Assembly (NCBI RefSeq): GCF_020510445.1 | Contig: NZ_JAHBAG010000001.1 | Span: forward strand, 286,501-350,500 | Direction of reading: 5' to 3' | DNA length: 64,000 nucleotides | Origin: Hydrogenophaga taeniospiralis | GTDB taxonomy: Bacteria > Pseudomonadota > Gammaproteobacteria > Burkholderiales > Burkholderiaceae_C | In this document: positions 15,759 through 23,651 of the stretch, in pieces | Numbering within the stretch: the first letter of the stretch is position 1 | How the letters are laid out: every line of letters starts with the position of its first letter | Notes under the pieces: model-generated | Databases searched by the model: none | The model's input: the letters and a program-made list of their open reading frames with translations, nothing else | Told to the model about the DNA's origin: nothing | Translations under genes and position numbers: made by a program

Positions 15759-16598
15759 TCAGCCGTCCACGCCGTAGCGGGGCACGCGCCGTTCCCGCAA
15801 GGATGCCACACCTTCGTGCACGTCGGGGCCTCCAAATCCCATGAATTCCAGGGCCAGCGAAGTGTCGAACGCCGGGCCTGCCTGGCGCAGCCAGTTGTTG
15901 AGCGAGTACTTGGTCCAGCGGATCGCGGTCTGGCTGCCGCTGGCCAGGCGGTCGGCCACTTCATAGGCCTTGTCGAGCAGGGCTTCATCGTCCACCGCGA
16001 GCGACACCAGGCCGATGCGTTCGGCCTCTTCGCCGCTGATGGGGTCGCACAGCATCAGGTAGTACTTGGCCTTGGCCAGGCCGCACAGCAGCGGCCAGAC
16101 GATGGCCGCGTGGTCGCCGGCCGCCACGCCCAGGCGGGTGTGGCCATCGACGATCTTGGCGGACTTCGCGGCGATGGAGATGTCGGCCAGCAGGCCGGCC
16201 ACCAGGCCCGCGCCCACGGCCGGGCCGTGCATGGCGCTGACGATGGGCTTGTCGCAATTGATCACGTTGTAGACCAGGTCGCGCGCTTCTTTCCAGACGC
16301 GGGTGCGCACCCCGAAGTCGCTCGCCATGTCCTGCACCAGCGCCAGATCGCCGCCGCCCGAAAAACCCAGGCCGCTGCCGCGCAGCACGGCGCAGCGCAC
16401 GCTGTCGTCGCGCCCCACGTCGCGCCAGATCTCGCTCAGTTCCCAGTGGCCTTCGTGGCCGGCGGTGGGCAGCTTGCCGTTGCCCCCCGGGCCGTCGGCG
16501 CGCATCTGGATGTCGAGCACCGAGGGCACGCCCTCCACGGGCGGGCCACGACGGGTGATGGCGAGGGTCTGGTAGCGGCTGTAGTCCACAGGGGTCAT
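15759..16598 (-). CDS. Enoyl-CoA hydratase/isomerase family protein
   Basis: A 279-residue crotonase-fold enzyme. The oxyanion-hole segments are visible: [11 protein letters not shown] and, further on, [21 protein letters not shown]. The second segment has the usual helix-dipole Gly. A catalytic Glu is not obvious: the position after GVAAGDHAA lacks the pair of acidic residues of true hydratases, so an isomerase or thioesterase-like reaction is possible. ACGGAGACC precedes the ATG. It is transcribed divergently from the DksA-like gene and lies 34 bases upstream of phaM, so the two may share a transcript and a link to acyl-CoA/PHB metabolism. Confidence 0.8.
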   Translation of the reverse strand: MTPVDYSRYQTLAITRRGPPVEGVPSVLDIQMRADGPGGNGKLPTAGHEGHWELSEIWRDVGRDDSVRCAVLRGSGLGFSGGGDLALVQDMASDFGVRTRVWKEARDLVYNVINCDKPIVSAMHGPAVGAGLVAGLLADISIAAKSAKIVDGHTRLGVAAGDHAAIVWPLLCGLAKAKYYLMLCDPISGEEAERIGLVSLAVDDEALLDKAYEVADRLASGSQTAIRWTKYSLNNWLRQAGPAFDTSLALEFMGFGGPDVHEGVASLRERRVPRYGVDG

Positions 16599-16757
16599 GC
16601 TGGTCTCCGTTGCCGGGGTCTGACGCCCCGGGATCTGGGTGGAATGATCGGGCGATTCTGCCCCGTTTGACCGGCCGAACCGGCCCGATTCGCCGGAAAT
16701 CCGCGCCACGGCATGGCGCTGGGGCGCAGGCCAAAACCGCGTCCCATCAGGTGGGAC

Positions 16758-16771
16758 TTGACGTGTGTCAA
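16758..16771 (+). promoter_or_regulatory. FNR/Anr-type box upstream of the DksA-like gene
   Basis: TTGAC-GTGT-GTCAA is a perfect 5-4-5 palindrome with the geometry of the FNR/Anr box (TTGAT-N4-ATCAA). A possible -10 element, CAGTAT at 16794-16799, lies exactly 32 bases from the box centre, the spacing of a class II activated promoter. The dksA-like gene starts 66 bases beyond that. Confidence 0.5.
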
Positions 16772-16864
16772 CGCCCCTGTCACGGTACAGGCGCAGTATG
16801 TCTGTCATGGCGCCGTCGCGAGCCATCGCCCGGAGCGCTTCCGAGAACCACGAGGAGAGCTTGC

Positions 16865-17224
16865 ATGAGTCAGAACGTTTCCGACACTTTCGCCAACCAG
16901 CTGCGCGAGATGCGCACCGAGTTGCTGGGCCAGTTGCGTGGGCAGCGCGGCGGCAGGATTGGCCGCGCCGAGGCGGCCGCGGACGCCCGCGAGGCCAGCA
17001 GCGATGACTGGGCGCGGGCCGAGACCGAGCGCGACCTGGCCTTCGGGCTGGAGGAACGCGAGTCCGCCGAACTGGTGGCCATCGACGAGGCGCTCAAACG
17101 CATCGCCGACGGCAGCTACGGTCTGTGCATCGACTGCGGCGTCGCCATCGCCACCGCACGGCTGCACGCCAACCCGACCGCGTTGCGCTGCGTCGCCTGC
17201 CAGGAGAAGGCCGAGCAGGCCTGA
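16865..17224 (+). CDS. TraR/DksA-family zinc finger protein
   Basis: A 119-residue DksA/TraR-type protein with all four zinc-finger cysteines (Cys88, Cys91, Cys109, Cys112 in CIDC and CVAC). The helical region at residues 10-80 would form the coiled coil that enters the RNA polymerase secondary channel. At 119 residues it is shorter than DksA (about 150), and the coiled-coil tip lacks an evident DxxDxA; the nearest segment is SSDDWARAE. It probably tunes transcription under stress rather than serving as the main ppGpp partner. A candidate FNR-type box lies upstream, and a stress-type gene follows 54 bases downstream. Confidence 0.85.
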   Translation: MSQNVSDTFANQLREMRTELLGQLRGQRGGRIGRAEAAADAREASSDDWARAETERDLAFGLEERESAELVAIDEALKRIADGSYGLCIDCGVAIATARLHANPTALRCVACQEKAEQA

Positions 17225-17278
17225 CCCCGACCGCACCGACCCGCGGCCCATTGCTTTCATTTGTTCAGGAGGTTTCCC

Positions 17279-17728
17279 ATGCCCACTTTTCACGCCGTCG
17301 TCTGGATGGACCGCCGCGAGGCCCACGTGTTGAAGTTCGATCGTGAGCATGTCGAGTCCGAGAGCATCAAGTCCCGCTCGCACCACAAAGCCACCGGTGG
17401 CCACGTGGGCTCGCACCAGCTGATGCACGGTCGCGGCCCCGCGGCCAGTGGCAACCACTCCCCCGAAGGCGGGCACAGCTCGACCGACGAAAACTTCTAC
17501 CACGAGGTCGCGCAGGCGCTCCAGGGCGTGCGCGAGATTCTGGTCACCGGCCCGGCCCAGGCCAAGGACGAGTTCCGCACCCATTGCCAGCACCACGAAA
17601 AGGACATCGCCAGCGCCATCGTCGATGTGGTCTCCGCCGACCACCCCACCGACCGCCAGCTGGTGGCCATGGCGCGCCAGTATTTCCTGAAGCACGACCA
17701 GAACGCCGGCGACCCCACGCAGCGCTGA
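17279..17728 (+). CDS. eRF1-domain-like stress protein ('translational machinery protein')
   Basis: A 149-residue protein. The N-terminal FHAVVWMDRREAHVLKFDRE and C-terminal VREILVTGPAQAKDEF, HPTDRQLVAMARQYF match, from memory, a Burkholderiales family labelled translational machinery protein, related to the eRF1 domain found in archaeal-type release factors and host-attachment proteins. Between them lies a His/Gly-rich linker (about residues 40-75, nine His) that may bind metal. AGGAGG sits 6 bases before the ATG. Its position just after the DksA-like gene suggests one transcript and a shared role in low-oxygen or stationary-phase adaptation. The biochemical activity is unknown. Confidence 0.65.
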   Translation: MPTFHAVVWMDRREAHVLKFDREHVESESIKSRSHHKATGGHVGSHQLMHGRGPAASGNHSPEGGHSSTDENFYHEVAQALQGVREILVTGPAQAKDEFRTHCQHHEKDIASAIVDVVSADHPTDRQLVAMARQYFLKHDQNAGDPTQR

Positions 17729-17778
17729 GCCGCGGCGGCGGCGCTGCACATTCACGGGGGGTTTGCTATCCTGCCCGG

Positions 17779-18222
17779 ATGCCGACCCACAGCCCTCAGA
17801 CCCTTCCCGCCCGAAGCCTGTTCCACCTGGCGTTTCACGTCACCGACCTGGACGAGGCACGCCGCTTCTACGGTGGCGTGCTGGGTTGCGCCGAAGGCCG
17901 AAGCACCGACACCTGGGTGGACTTCGACTTCTTCAGCCATCAGATCTCGCTGCACCTGGGCGAGCCCTTCAAGACCACAAGCACGGGCCGCGTGGGCGAC
18001 CACCTGGTGCCCATGCCGCACTTTGGTCTGGTGCTGTTGCTGCCCGACTGGCGGGCGCTGGCCGAGCGGCTGGAGCGCGCGGGCACGGACTTCGTGCTGC
18101 GCCCGCAGGTCCGTTTTGAAGGCCAGCCGGGGGAGCAGTGGACGATGTTCTTCTGCGACCCGTTCGGCAACCCTATCGAGATCAAGGGTTTTGCCTCGCT
18201 CACGCAGGTGTATGCCCAATGA
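17779..18222 (+). CDS. VOC-family (glyoxalase-like) protein
   Basis: A 147-residue single vicinal-oxygen-chelate fold protein. FHLAFHVTDLDEARRFYGGVLG opens the first beta-alpha-beta module and gives a candidate metal ligand (His18 or His21); DPFGNPIEIKGF near the end gives the conserved Glu ligand. VOC proteins act as glyoxalases, dioxygenases or resistance proteins; the substrate cannot be told. The ATG overlaps a TATCCT-like promoter element at 17767-17772, consistent with its own short-leader transcript 50 bases after the previous gene. Confidence 0.8.
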   Translation: MPTHSPQTLPARSLFHLAFHVTDLDEARRFYGGVLGCAEGRSTDTWVDFDFFSHQISLHLGEPFKTTSTGRVGDHLVPMPHFGLVLLLPDWRALAERLERAGTDFVLRPQVRFEGQPGEQWTMFFCDPFGNPIEIKGFASLTQVYAQ

Positions 18223-18397
18223 TGGCGGCGCGGGTACCGATGCGGTGGGTCGATGAGCGGCCCGTTCGCGGCGCCAGACGTCGCGACACGCGCGTCGGTT
18301 GGCCGGTAGCATCGACCCCCTGAACGTCGCTCAAGAGGCGCGCACCCAGCGCCCGAGCCTGCATCCCCAAACACCCCCATTTCCCCACCAAGCCATC

Positions 18398-19555
18398 ATG
18401 TGTTCATCCTCTTCCTCCTCCGGTCTTTCGCGACGCACTTTCAGCGGCCTGATCGCCGGCGCAGCCGTGCTGGGCACACCCGCCTTGAGAGCCCAGTCGG
18501 GCAACCGGGTGGTGCTGGGCCAGTCGGCCGCGTTCACCGGCGCGGCCGCCCAGCTGGGCATCCAGTTCCACGCCGGTGCCAAGCTGTATTTCGACCAGCT
18601 CAATGCCCAGGGGGGCGTGAACCAGACCCAGATCGAGTTGCGCCAGCTCGATGACGGCTACGAGCCCGACCGCTGTGCGGAGAACACGCGCAAGCTGCTG
18701 GACGATGAGGTGTTCGCGCTGTTTGGCTACATCGGCACGCCCACCAGCGTGGTGGCGCTGCCGCTGGCGATCAAGGCCCAGACCCCGTTCTTCGCCCCGT
18801 TCACCGGCGCCATGGGGCTGCGCCAGCCGTTCAACCGCATGGCGTTTCACATGCGGGCCTCGTACAACGACGAAACCGCACTGATCGTGCGCCAGCTCAC
18901 CAACCTGGGTCTGAAGAAGATCGCGGTGTTCTACCAGAACGATGCCTATGGCAAGGCCGGCCTGAGCGGCGTGAACCTGGCGCTGGAAGCCCAGTCCCTC
19001 AAGCCGGTGGCCACCGCCACCGTGGAGCGCAACTCGGTCGACGTGGCCAGCGCGGTGAACACCATCAACGCGGCCCAGCCCGACGCGGTGGTGCAGATCA
19101 GCGCCTACGCGTCCTGCGCCGCCTACATCCGCGCCGCGCGCAAGGCGGGCTACGGCGGCAGCTTCTACAACGTGTCGTTCGTGGGCACGCAGGCGCTGGC
19201 CGATACCTTGGGCAAAGAAGGTGCCGGCGTGGCGGTCACGCAGGTGGTGCCTTCACCGTACAGCTCGGCCCGGCCGCTGACGCGCGAGTTTCTGGCGATG
19301 ATCGCCCAGGGCGGCAACAAGGTGCAGCCCAACTTCTCCAGCATGGAAGGCTTCATGGCGGCCAAGCTGTTCACCGAAGGCCTGCGCCGCGGCGGTGCGG
19401 GCCGGCCGACCCGCAACAGCCTGATCGAGGGACTGGAGAGCATCCGCGACCTGTCCATGGGCGGGTTCAACGTGTCGTTCGGCCCCGACAACCACGTGGC
19501 ATCGAAGTTCGTGGAGCTCTCCATGCTCACCGGCGACGGACGGATCCGCACCTGA
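18398..19555 (+). CDS. Tat-exported ABC substrate-binding protein, LivJ type
   Basis: A 385-residue periplasmic binding protein of the branched-chain amino acid/amide (type I) family. The N-terminus has a twin-arginine signal (SRRTFSG, then a hydrophobic stretch ending PALRAQS), so it is exported folded. The mature part opens VVLGQSAAFTGAAAQLG, typical of LivJ-like ligand-binding proteins, and continues with two alpha/beta lobes (KKIAVFYQNDAYGKAG). No permease or ATPase gene adjoins it, so it is an orphan receptor that must borrow a transporter or serve a sensor. In this lineage many such proteins bind aromatic or carboxylic acids. Confidence 0.85.
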   Translation: MCSSSSSSGLSRRTFSGLIAGAAVLGTPALRAQSGNRVVLGQSAAFTGAAAQLGIQFHAGAKLYFDQLNAQGGVNQTQIELRQLDDGYEPDRCAENTRKLLDDEVFALFGYIGTPTSVVALPLAIKAQTPFFAPFTGAMGLRQPFNRMAFHMRASYNDETALIVRQLTNLGLKKIAVFYQNDAYGKAGLSGVNLALEAQSLKPVATATVERNSVDVASAVNTINAAQPDAVVQISAYASCAAYIRAARKAGYGGSFYNVSFVGTQALADTLGKEGAGVAVTQVVPSPYSSARPLTREFLAMIAQGGNKVQPNFSSMEGFMAAKLFTEGLRRGGAGRPTRNSLIEGLESIRDLSMGGFNVSFGPDNHVASKFVELSMLTGDGRIRT

Positions 19556-19621
19556 GGCCCTGATCGGACAAGCCCCGGGCCGAGCCACCGCTGTGCCCGG
19601 ACCCGGGACGTGCCCGCGGTC

Positions 19622-20632
19622 TCAGCGATCCAGCGGCGCGATCTTCTGGTCGATCGCCCCAAAGACGCTCTGGCCGTCCTTGCCCTTCATCTCGATGCGG
19701 ATGGTGTCGCCGAACTTCATGAATTCGGTGGTCGGCTGGCCGTCCAGAATGGTTTCGATGCATCGCTTCTCGGCGATGCAGCTGTAGCCCTTGGGCCATT
19801 CCTGGCGCCCGTCCACCTCGATCGCCTTGTTGCTCACGGTGCCCGAGCCCACGATGGAGCCGGCGCGCACGTTGCGCGTCTTGCATATGTGGGCGATCAG
19901 CTGGCCGAAGTGGAAGGTCATCTCCGGGCCGGCGTCGCACATGCCGACCTTGCGGCCGTTCCAGGTGGACTGCAACGTGAGGTTGACCCGGCCACCGGCC
20001 CAGGCGTCGCCCAGCTCGTCGGGCGTGACCGCTACCGGGCTGAAGGCGCTGGCGGGCTTGCTCTGGAAGAAGCCGAAGCCCTTGGCCAGTTCGGCCGGGA
20101 TCAGGTTGCGCAGCGACACGTCGTTCACCAGCATCAGCAGGCGCACGCCGTCCAGCGCCTGCTCGGGGCTGGCTCCCATGGGCACGTCGCCCGTGACCAC
20201 GGCGATCTCGGCTTCGAAGTCGATCCCGAAGTCTTCGCTGGGCACGACCACGTCGTCGCAAGGGCCAATGAAGTCGTCGCTGCCGCCCTGGTACATCAGC
20301 GGATCGGTGTAGAACGAAGCTGGCACCTCACTGCTGCGCGCCGCGCGCACCAGCTCCACGTGGTTGATGTAGGCCGAGCCGTCGGCCCACTGGTAGGCCC
20401 GCGGCAGCGGCGCCATGCACTGGGCGGGGTCAAACGGGAACGCGTGGCGCGCCTTGCCCTGGTTGAGCGTGACGTACAGGTCGTGCAGCTGGGGGGCGTG
20501 GAAGTTCCAGTCGTCCAGCGCCTGCTGCAGCTTGTGGGCGATGCCCGTCGCATAATGAGCGGTTGACAGATCGCGTGAAACAACCACCAGTTGTCCGTCG
20601 CGTGAGCCGTCTTTGTAAGTGGCGAGTTTCAT
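19622..20632 (-). CDS. Fumarylacetoacetate hydrolase family protein
   Basis: A 336-residue FAA-hydrolase-family enzyme. The metal-binding acidic residues appear in DFEAEIAVV (E-x-E), and LRNLIPAELAKGFGFFQSKPASAFSP carries the substrate-binding Lys/Ser region. Family members cleave beta-diketo acids such as fumarylacetoacetate or hydrolyse ring-fission products. The length and the N-terminal extension (residues 1-100) match the FAH-like group found with aromatic degradation. A divergent IclR regulator faces it with an inverted repeat between them, which suggests induction by its substrate or a related aromatic acid. Confidence 0.85.
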   Translation of the reverse strand: MKLATYKDGSRDGQLVVVSRDLSTAHYATGIAHKLQQALDDWNFHAPQLHDLYVTLNQGKARHAFPFDPAQCMAPLPRAYQWADGSAYINHVELVRAARSSEVPASFYTDPLMYQGGSDDFIGPCDDVVVPSEDFGIDFEAEIAVVTGDVPMGASPEQALDGVRLLMLVNDVSLRNLIPAELAKGFGFFQSKPASAFSPVAVTPDELGDAWAGGRVNLTLQSTWNGRKVGMCDAGPEMTFHFGQLIAHICKTRNVRAGSIVGSGTVSNKAIEVDGRQEWPKGYSCIAEKRCIETILDGQPTTEFMKFGDTIRIEMKGKDGQSVFGAIDQKIAPLDR

Positions 20633-20743
20633 GCAAGTCTCCTGCTGCGGGTTCTTTGAGATGCCATGATTCTGCCCCCGGCCAACCGCTCACGCGACCG
20701 ACCGCCGGGTGGCGCTCCCCAGGGAGCCATCATGCACATGGAA

Positions 20744-20777
20744 TTACGAATAGTGAAATCAGTTAACCTATCCGTAA
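20744..20777. promoter_or_regulatory. Inverted repeat in the FAH-IclR divergent promoter
   Basis: TTACGAATAG (20744-20753) and CTATCCGTAA (20768-20777) form a 10-base inverted repeat with one mismatch and a 14-base spacer. The block is strikingly AT-rich compared with its surroundings. It sits midway between the two divergent start codons and is the natural candidate for the IclR-family operator. Confidence 0.55.
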
Positions 20778-20814
20778 GAACCGGATTCTAGAACAAAGTC
20801 CCGACGCGCATGCA

Positions 20815-21786
20815 ATGACCCCGGAATTCCCCCTGGAACCCGCCCACGGTCCCACCGTGCAAAACCGAACGCCCACCATGCCCGCTGCCCCCCGCCCCTC
20901 CGCCACCGCTGTCGCACCGGCCCGCGCACCGCGGCGCACGGCCCCACCCGCCACGGAACCGAGCGACGATGACGAGCCCTTGCGCGCGGGCATCCAGTCG
21001 GTCGAGGTCGGCTTCGAGCTGCTCAACGCGCTGTCCAACGCGCCGGGCTCGCTGATGCTGCGCGACCTGGCCGCGGCCGCCGGCATGAGCGCGGCCAAGG
21101 CACACCGCTACCTCGTGAGCTTCCAGCGCATGGGCCTGGTGATGCAGGACCCGGCCACCACCCGCTACGACCTCGGCCCCGCGGCCCTGCGCCTGGGCCT
21201 GGCCAGCCTGAGCCGGATCGATGGCGTCAAGCTCGCTCGCGAGCGGGTCGAGGCCCTGCTGCTGGAGACCGGCCACACCCTGGCCATCGCGGTCTGGGGC
21301 AACCAGGGTCCGACCATGGTGCACTGGGCCGAAGCCCCCCAGACGGTGCCGGTCACGCTGCGCCTGGGCGACGTGATGCCGCTGCTGACCTCGGCCACCG
21401 GACGCTGCTTTGCCGCGTTCATGGGCCACGAAGGACGCGATGCCCAACGCATCGCGCCCATGATCCGCGACGAGCTCGCGCGCCTCAAGAAACTGCCGCG
21501 CAACGGATTCGCGGTGGCGGATCTGCCGCAAAGCCAGGCCGACGTGCAGGCCATGCTGGAGGAAACCCGCCGCCACGGCCTGGGGCGTGTGGTCCACAGC
21601 CTGCTGCCGGGCGTGGGGGGCTTCTGCGCCCCGGTGTTCGATGCCCAGGGCCATCTGGCGCTGGGCCTGGTGGTGCTGGGCTCGGTGACCACGCTCGACA
21701 CGGCCTGGGACGGTGCACCCGCCACCGCCCTGCTGCGCTGCGCGCGCCAGCTCAGCGCCGATCTGGGCCACACCCCGTCGCGCTGA
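20815..21786 (+). CDS. IclR-family transcriptional regulator
   Basis: A 323-residue IclR-type regulator. After a Pro/Ala-rich, probably disordered 50-residue leader comes a winged helix-turn-helix (about residues 62-125: LMLRDLAAAAGMSAAKAHRYLVSFQRMGLV), then the IclR ligand-binding domain (about 140-320; GHTLAIAVWGNQGPTMVHW, TSATGRCFAAFM). Such proteins bind an aromatic or carboxylic effector and control a divergent catabolic gene, here the FAA hydrolase. The start is uncertain: ATG at 20815 or 20878, neither with a good ribosome binding site; both precede the domain. Confidence 0.85.
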   Translation: MTPEFPLEPAHGPTVQNRTPTMPAAPRPSATAVAPARAPRRTAPPATEPSDDDEPLRAGIQSVEVGFELLNALSNAPGSLMLRDLAAAAGMSAAKAHRYLVSFQRMGLVMQDPATTRYDLGPAALRLGLASLSRIDGVKLARERVEALLLETGHTLAIAVWGNQGPTMVHWAEAPQTVPVTLRLGDVMPLLTSATGRCFAAFMGHEGRDAQRIAPMIRDELARLKKLPRNGFAVADLPQSQADVQAMLEETRRHGLGRVVHSLLPGVGGFCAPVFDAQGHLALGLVVLGSVTTLDTAWDGAPATALLRCARQLSADLGHTPSR

Positions 21787-21814
21787 AAACGGTCCTTCCC
21801 GCTTGCTCCGCCCC

Positions 21815-23008
21815 ATGTCCCGTTCCCGTCTCGATGCCCCACCCCGCTGGACCGTGCTGCTGGGCCTGGCCGCCGCTGTGCTGGCGCTGCACCTGCTGCT
21901 GTTGAGCGGCGGCGTGTCCAGCTGGTCGCTGGACCTGCTGGATGCCCCCGAGTCGGACACCGGCGTGGCGGCCTTGCCCGCGGATCCAACGGCCCAACCC
22001 GAGGCGGCCGCAGCGCCGCTGCCAGACGCGCCGCCCCCCGTGACCACCAGCACGGTGCGCTGGATCGTGCCCAAGCCCGTGCCCCCGGCGCCGCCACCGC
22101 CTCCCCCAAAACCCAAGGTGGAGAAGAAACCGCCGCCACCGGCGCCCGAACCCGAAGAACCGCCACCGGTCGAGGTCGCTGAAGCGCCGCCGGAGCCACC
22201 GCCGGTGGAACCCGAACCCAAGCCGACCCCACCCGCCGAGCTTGCTCCGCCGCCGGAGCCTGCGCCCGAAACACCCGCGGTCGACACCGCGGCGACCAGC
22301 GCGGCCCGGGAAAGCGCGAGCGCGGTCGACGCTTCGTTGCAGAACGCCCTGCTCTCGCCCAGCGCCGATCTGCGCTACGACGTGAGCGCCGACGCCAAGG
22401 GCATGCCCTATTCGGCCCGGGGCCATCTGACATGGGAACAAGACGGGCGGCGCTACAAGGCCCGCATGGAAATCAGCGTGCTGTTCCTGGGCAGCCTGGT
22501 ACAGACCAGCGAGGGAACGATCGGCAGCAAGGGCCTGGTGCCCGAGCGCTTCACCGACCGCAAGCGCAGCGAACGCGCGGCCCATTTTGACCACGCCACC
22601 CAACGCATCCGCTACAGCAACAACGCTCCCGACGCCCCCCTGCTGCCCGGGGTCCAGGACCGGCTCACGATCAACCTGCAGCTGGCCGCCCTGTTCAACG
22701 CCCAGCCATCGGCCTTTCACGAGGGCCAGACCCTGCGCTTGCCGGTCAGCGGCATCGATGCGGCGGAAATCTGGCTGTTCCAGATCGGACCCCAGACCCG
22801 ACTGACCGTGCCCGCGGGCGATTTCGATGCCCGCAAGCTGACCCGCAACCCGCGCCGGCCCTACGACCGCATGGTCGAAATCTGGCTGGCCCCGGCCCTG
22901 CACCACCTGCCGGTCCGCATGCGCGTCACCGAGCCCAACGGCGACTACTTTGATCTGCAGCTGCGCACGATGCCGGAACTCGGCGCCGCGGCGCCGCCTC
23001 TGCAATGA
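21815..23008 (+). CDS. DUF3108 protein with Pro-rich TonB-like spacer
   Basis: A 397-residue envelope protein. Residues 12-30 form one hydrophobic anchor (VLLGLAAAVLALHLLLL), followed by a Pro/Glu/Lys-rich region (about 75-160, with runs of PPPP and PEPE), then a DUF3108 domain (about 180-390: YDVSADAKGMPYSARGHLTWEQDGRRYKARM). The layout, N-terminal anchor plus rigid proline rod plus beta-rich periplasmic domain, is like TonB, so it may span the periplasm. DUF3108 is of unknown function but resembles lipid/lipoprotein-binding beta folds. It follows the IclR gene by 28 bases. Confidence 0.8.
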   Translation: MSRSRLDAPPRWTVLLGLAAAVLALHLLLLSGGVSSWSLDLLDAPESDTGVAALPADPTAQPEAAAAPLPDAPPPVTTSTVRWIVPKPVPPAPPPPPPKPKVEKKPPPPAPEPEEPPPVEVAEAPPEPPPVEPEPKPTPPAELAPPPEPAPETPAVDTAATSAARESASAVDASLQNALLSPSADLRYDVSADAKGMPYSARGHLTWEQDGRRYKARMEISVLFLGSLVQTSEGTIGSKGLVPERFTDRKRSERAAHFDHATQRIRYSNNAPDAPLLPGVQDRLTINLQLAALFNAQPSAFHEGQTLRLPVSGIDAAEIWLFQIGPQTRLTVPAGDFDARKLTRNPRRPYDRMVEIWLAPALHHLPVRMRVTEPNGDYFDLQLRTMPELGAAAPPLQ

Positions 23009-23227
23009 GCCGGCACGCTCCGGACCCGGTCGCACACGAGTAAGTCCCCACACACAGATGTGGCCGATCCGTGCCTTGAACCTCGGGAATGTGCCAAAAA
23101 TGACACGCATCTTGAATCTTCACCGGCCGTGACCATCTAAATCACCAGACGGACTGCATAAGTCCGACCAATTGCCGATATAAGGTTCATGAGGAACACA
23201 GGTTTCTCTCTTTCAAGGATGTCAGTC

Positions 23228-23512
23228 ATGCACATGCTCTACGACTCGGATGCCTTTGCCGTGGTCCACATCCTCGCCAACGCCCAGATCGAAGGCGAGG
23301 TCGAGCAGGACCAGGGTCCACAAATCCCGCGCCACGGTTTCGAAATCGTGGACAAACGGTCGGGCAAAGAGGTCTACCTGGACGGCTCCTGGGCCGAAAT
23401 GTTCCAGATCCAGATCACCGCCTGGCAACAGAACACCCCTTCGCAGGAAGAGGTGGAAGACACGCTCGAAGGCTATGCCACGCTGGCGCAGATGCCGGTG
23501 GTGATGCATTGA
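23228..23512 (+). CDS. DUF3567 family protein
   Basis: A 94-residue protein of the betaproteobacterial DUF3567 family (MHMLYDSDAFAVVHI, then PRHGFEIVDKRSGKEVYLDGSWAEMF). It is cytoplasmic and of unknown function. AAGGAT lies 9 bases before the ATG at 23228; earlier in-frame ATGs at 23219 and 23189 are less well supported. The 219-base leader is low in GC for this genome and holds a small hairpin (CGGACT-GCATA-AGTCCG, 23150-23166), which may point to leader-level control. A repeat element and a strong terminator follow. Confidence 0.8.
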   Translation: MHMLYDSDAFAVVHILANAQIEGEVEQDQGPQIPRHGFEIVDKRSGKEVYLDGSWAEMFQIQITAWQQNTPSQEEVEDTLEGYATLAQMPVVMH

Positions 23513-23514
23513 GG

Positions 23515-23602
23515 CTCCCCCCGCGCCGCGCCTAGGGGCGCGTCACCCCCCGGGGGGCGATGCCTGCGGTCCGGCGGAGCCGGTTCCGCGGCATCCTTGG
23601 TT
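23515..23602 (+). repeat. 3'-end composite repeat, copy 2 (plus)
   Basis: Begins 3 bases after the DUF3567 stop codon. It contains CCCCCCGCGCCGCGCC, the CCCCCC/GGGGGG pairing, GATGCC, then GGAGCCGGTTCCGCGGCATCC. The GATGCC and GGCATC ends pair. It is followed at once by a classical terminator. Confidence 0.7.
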
Positions 23603-23622
23603 GAACTGCCCCTCACTCCCAC

Positions 23623-23651
23623 AGCCCGGTCAAGACCGGGCTTCGTTTTTT
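23623..23651 (+). terminator. Rho-independent terminator after the DUF3567 gene
   Basis: AGCCCGGT-CAAG-ACCGGGCT forms an 8-base-pair GC-rich stem with a four-base loop, followed by TCGTTTTTT. This is the clearest intrinsic terminator in the window. The T tract ends at the stop codon of the convergent AbrB gene. Confidence 0.85.

Noticed and set aside
16865..17224. DksA/TraR gene as a sign of phage or plasmid DNA
   Set aside because: Flanking genes are chromosomal housekeeping or stress genes and base composition is unchanged; no integrase or phage genes nearby.
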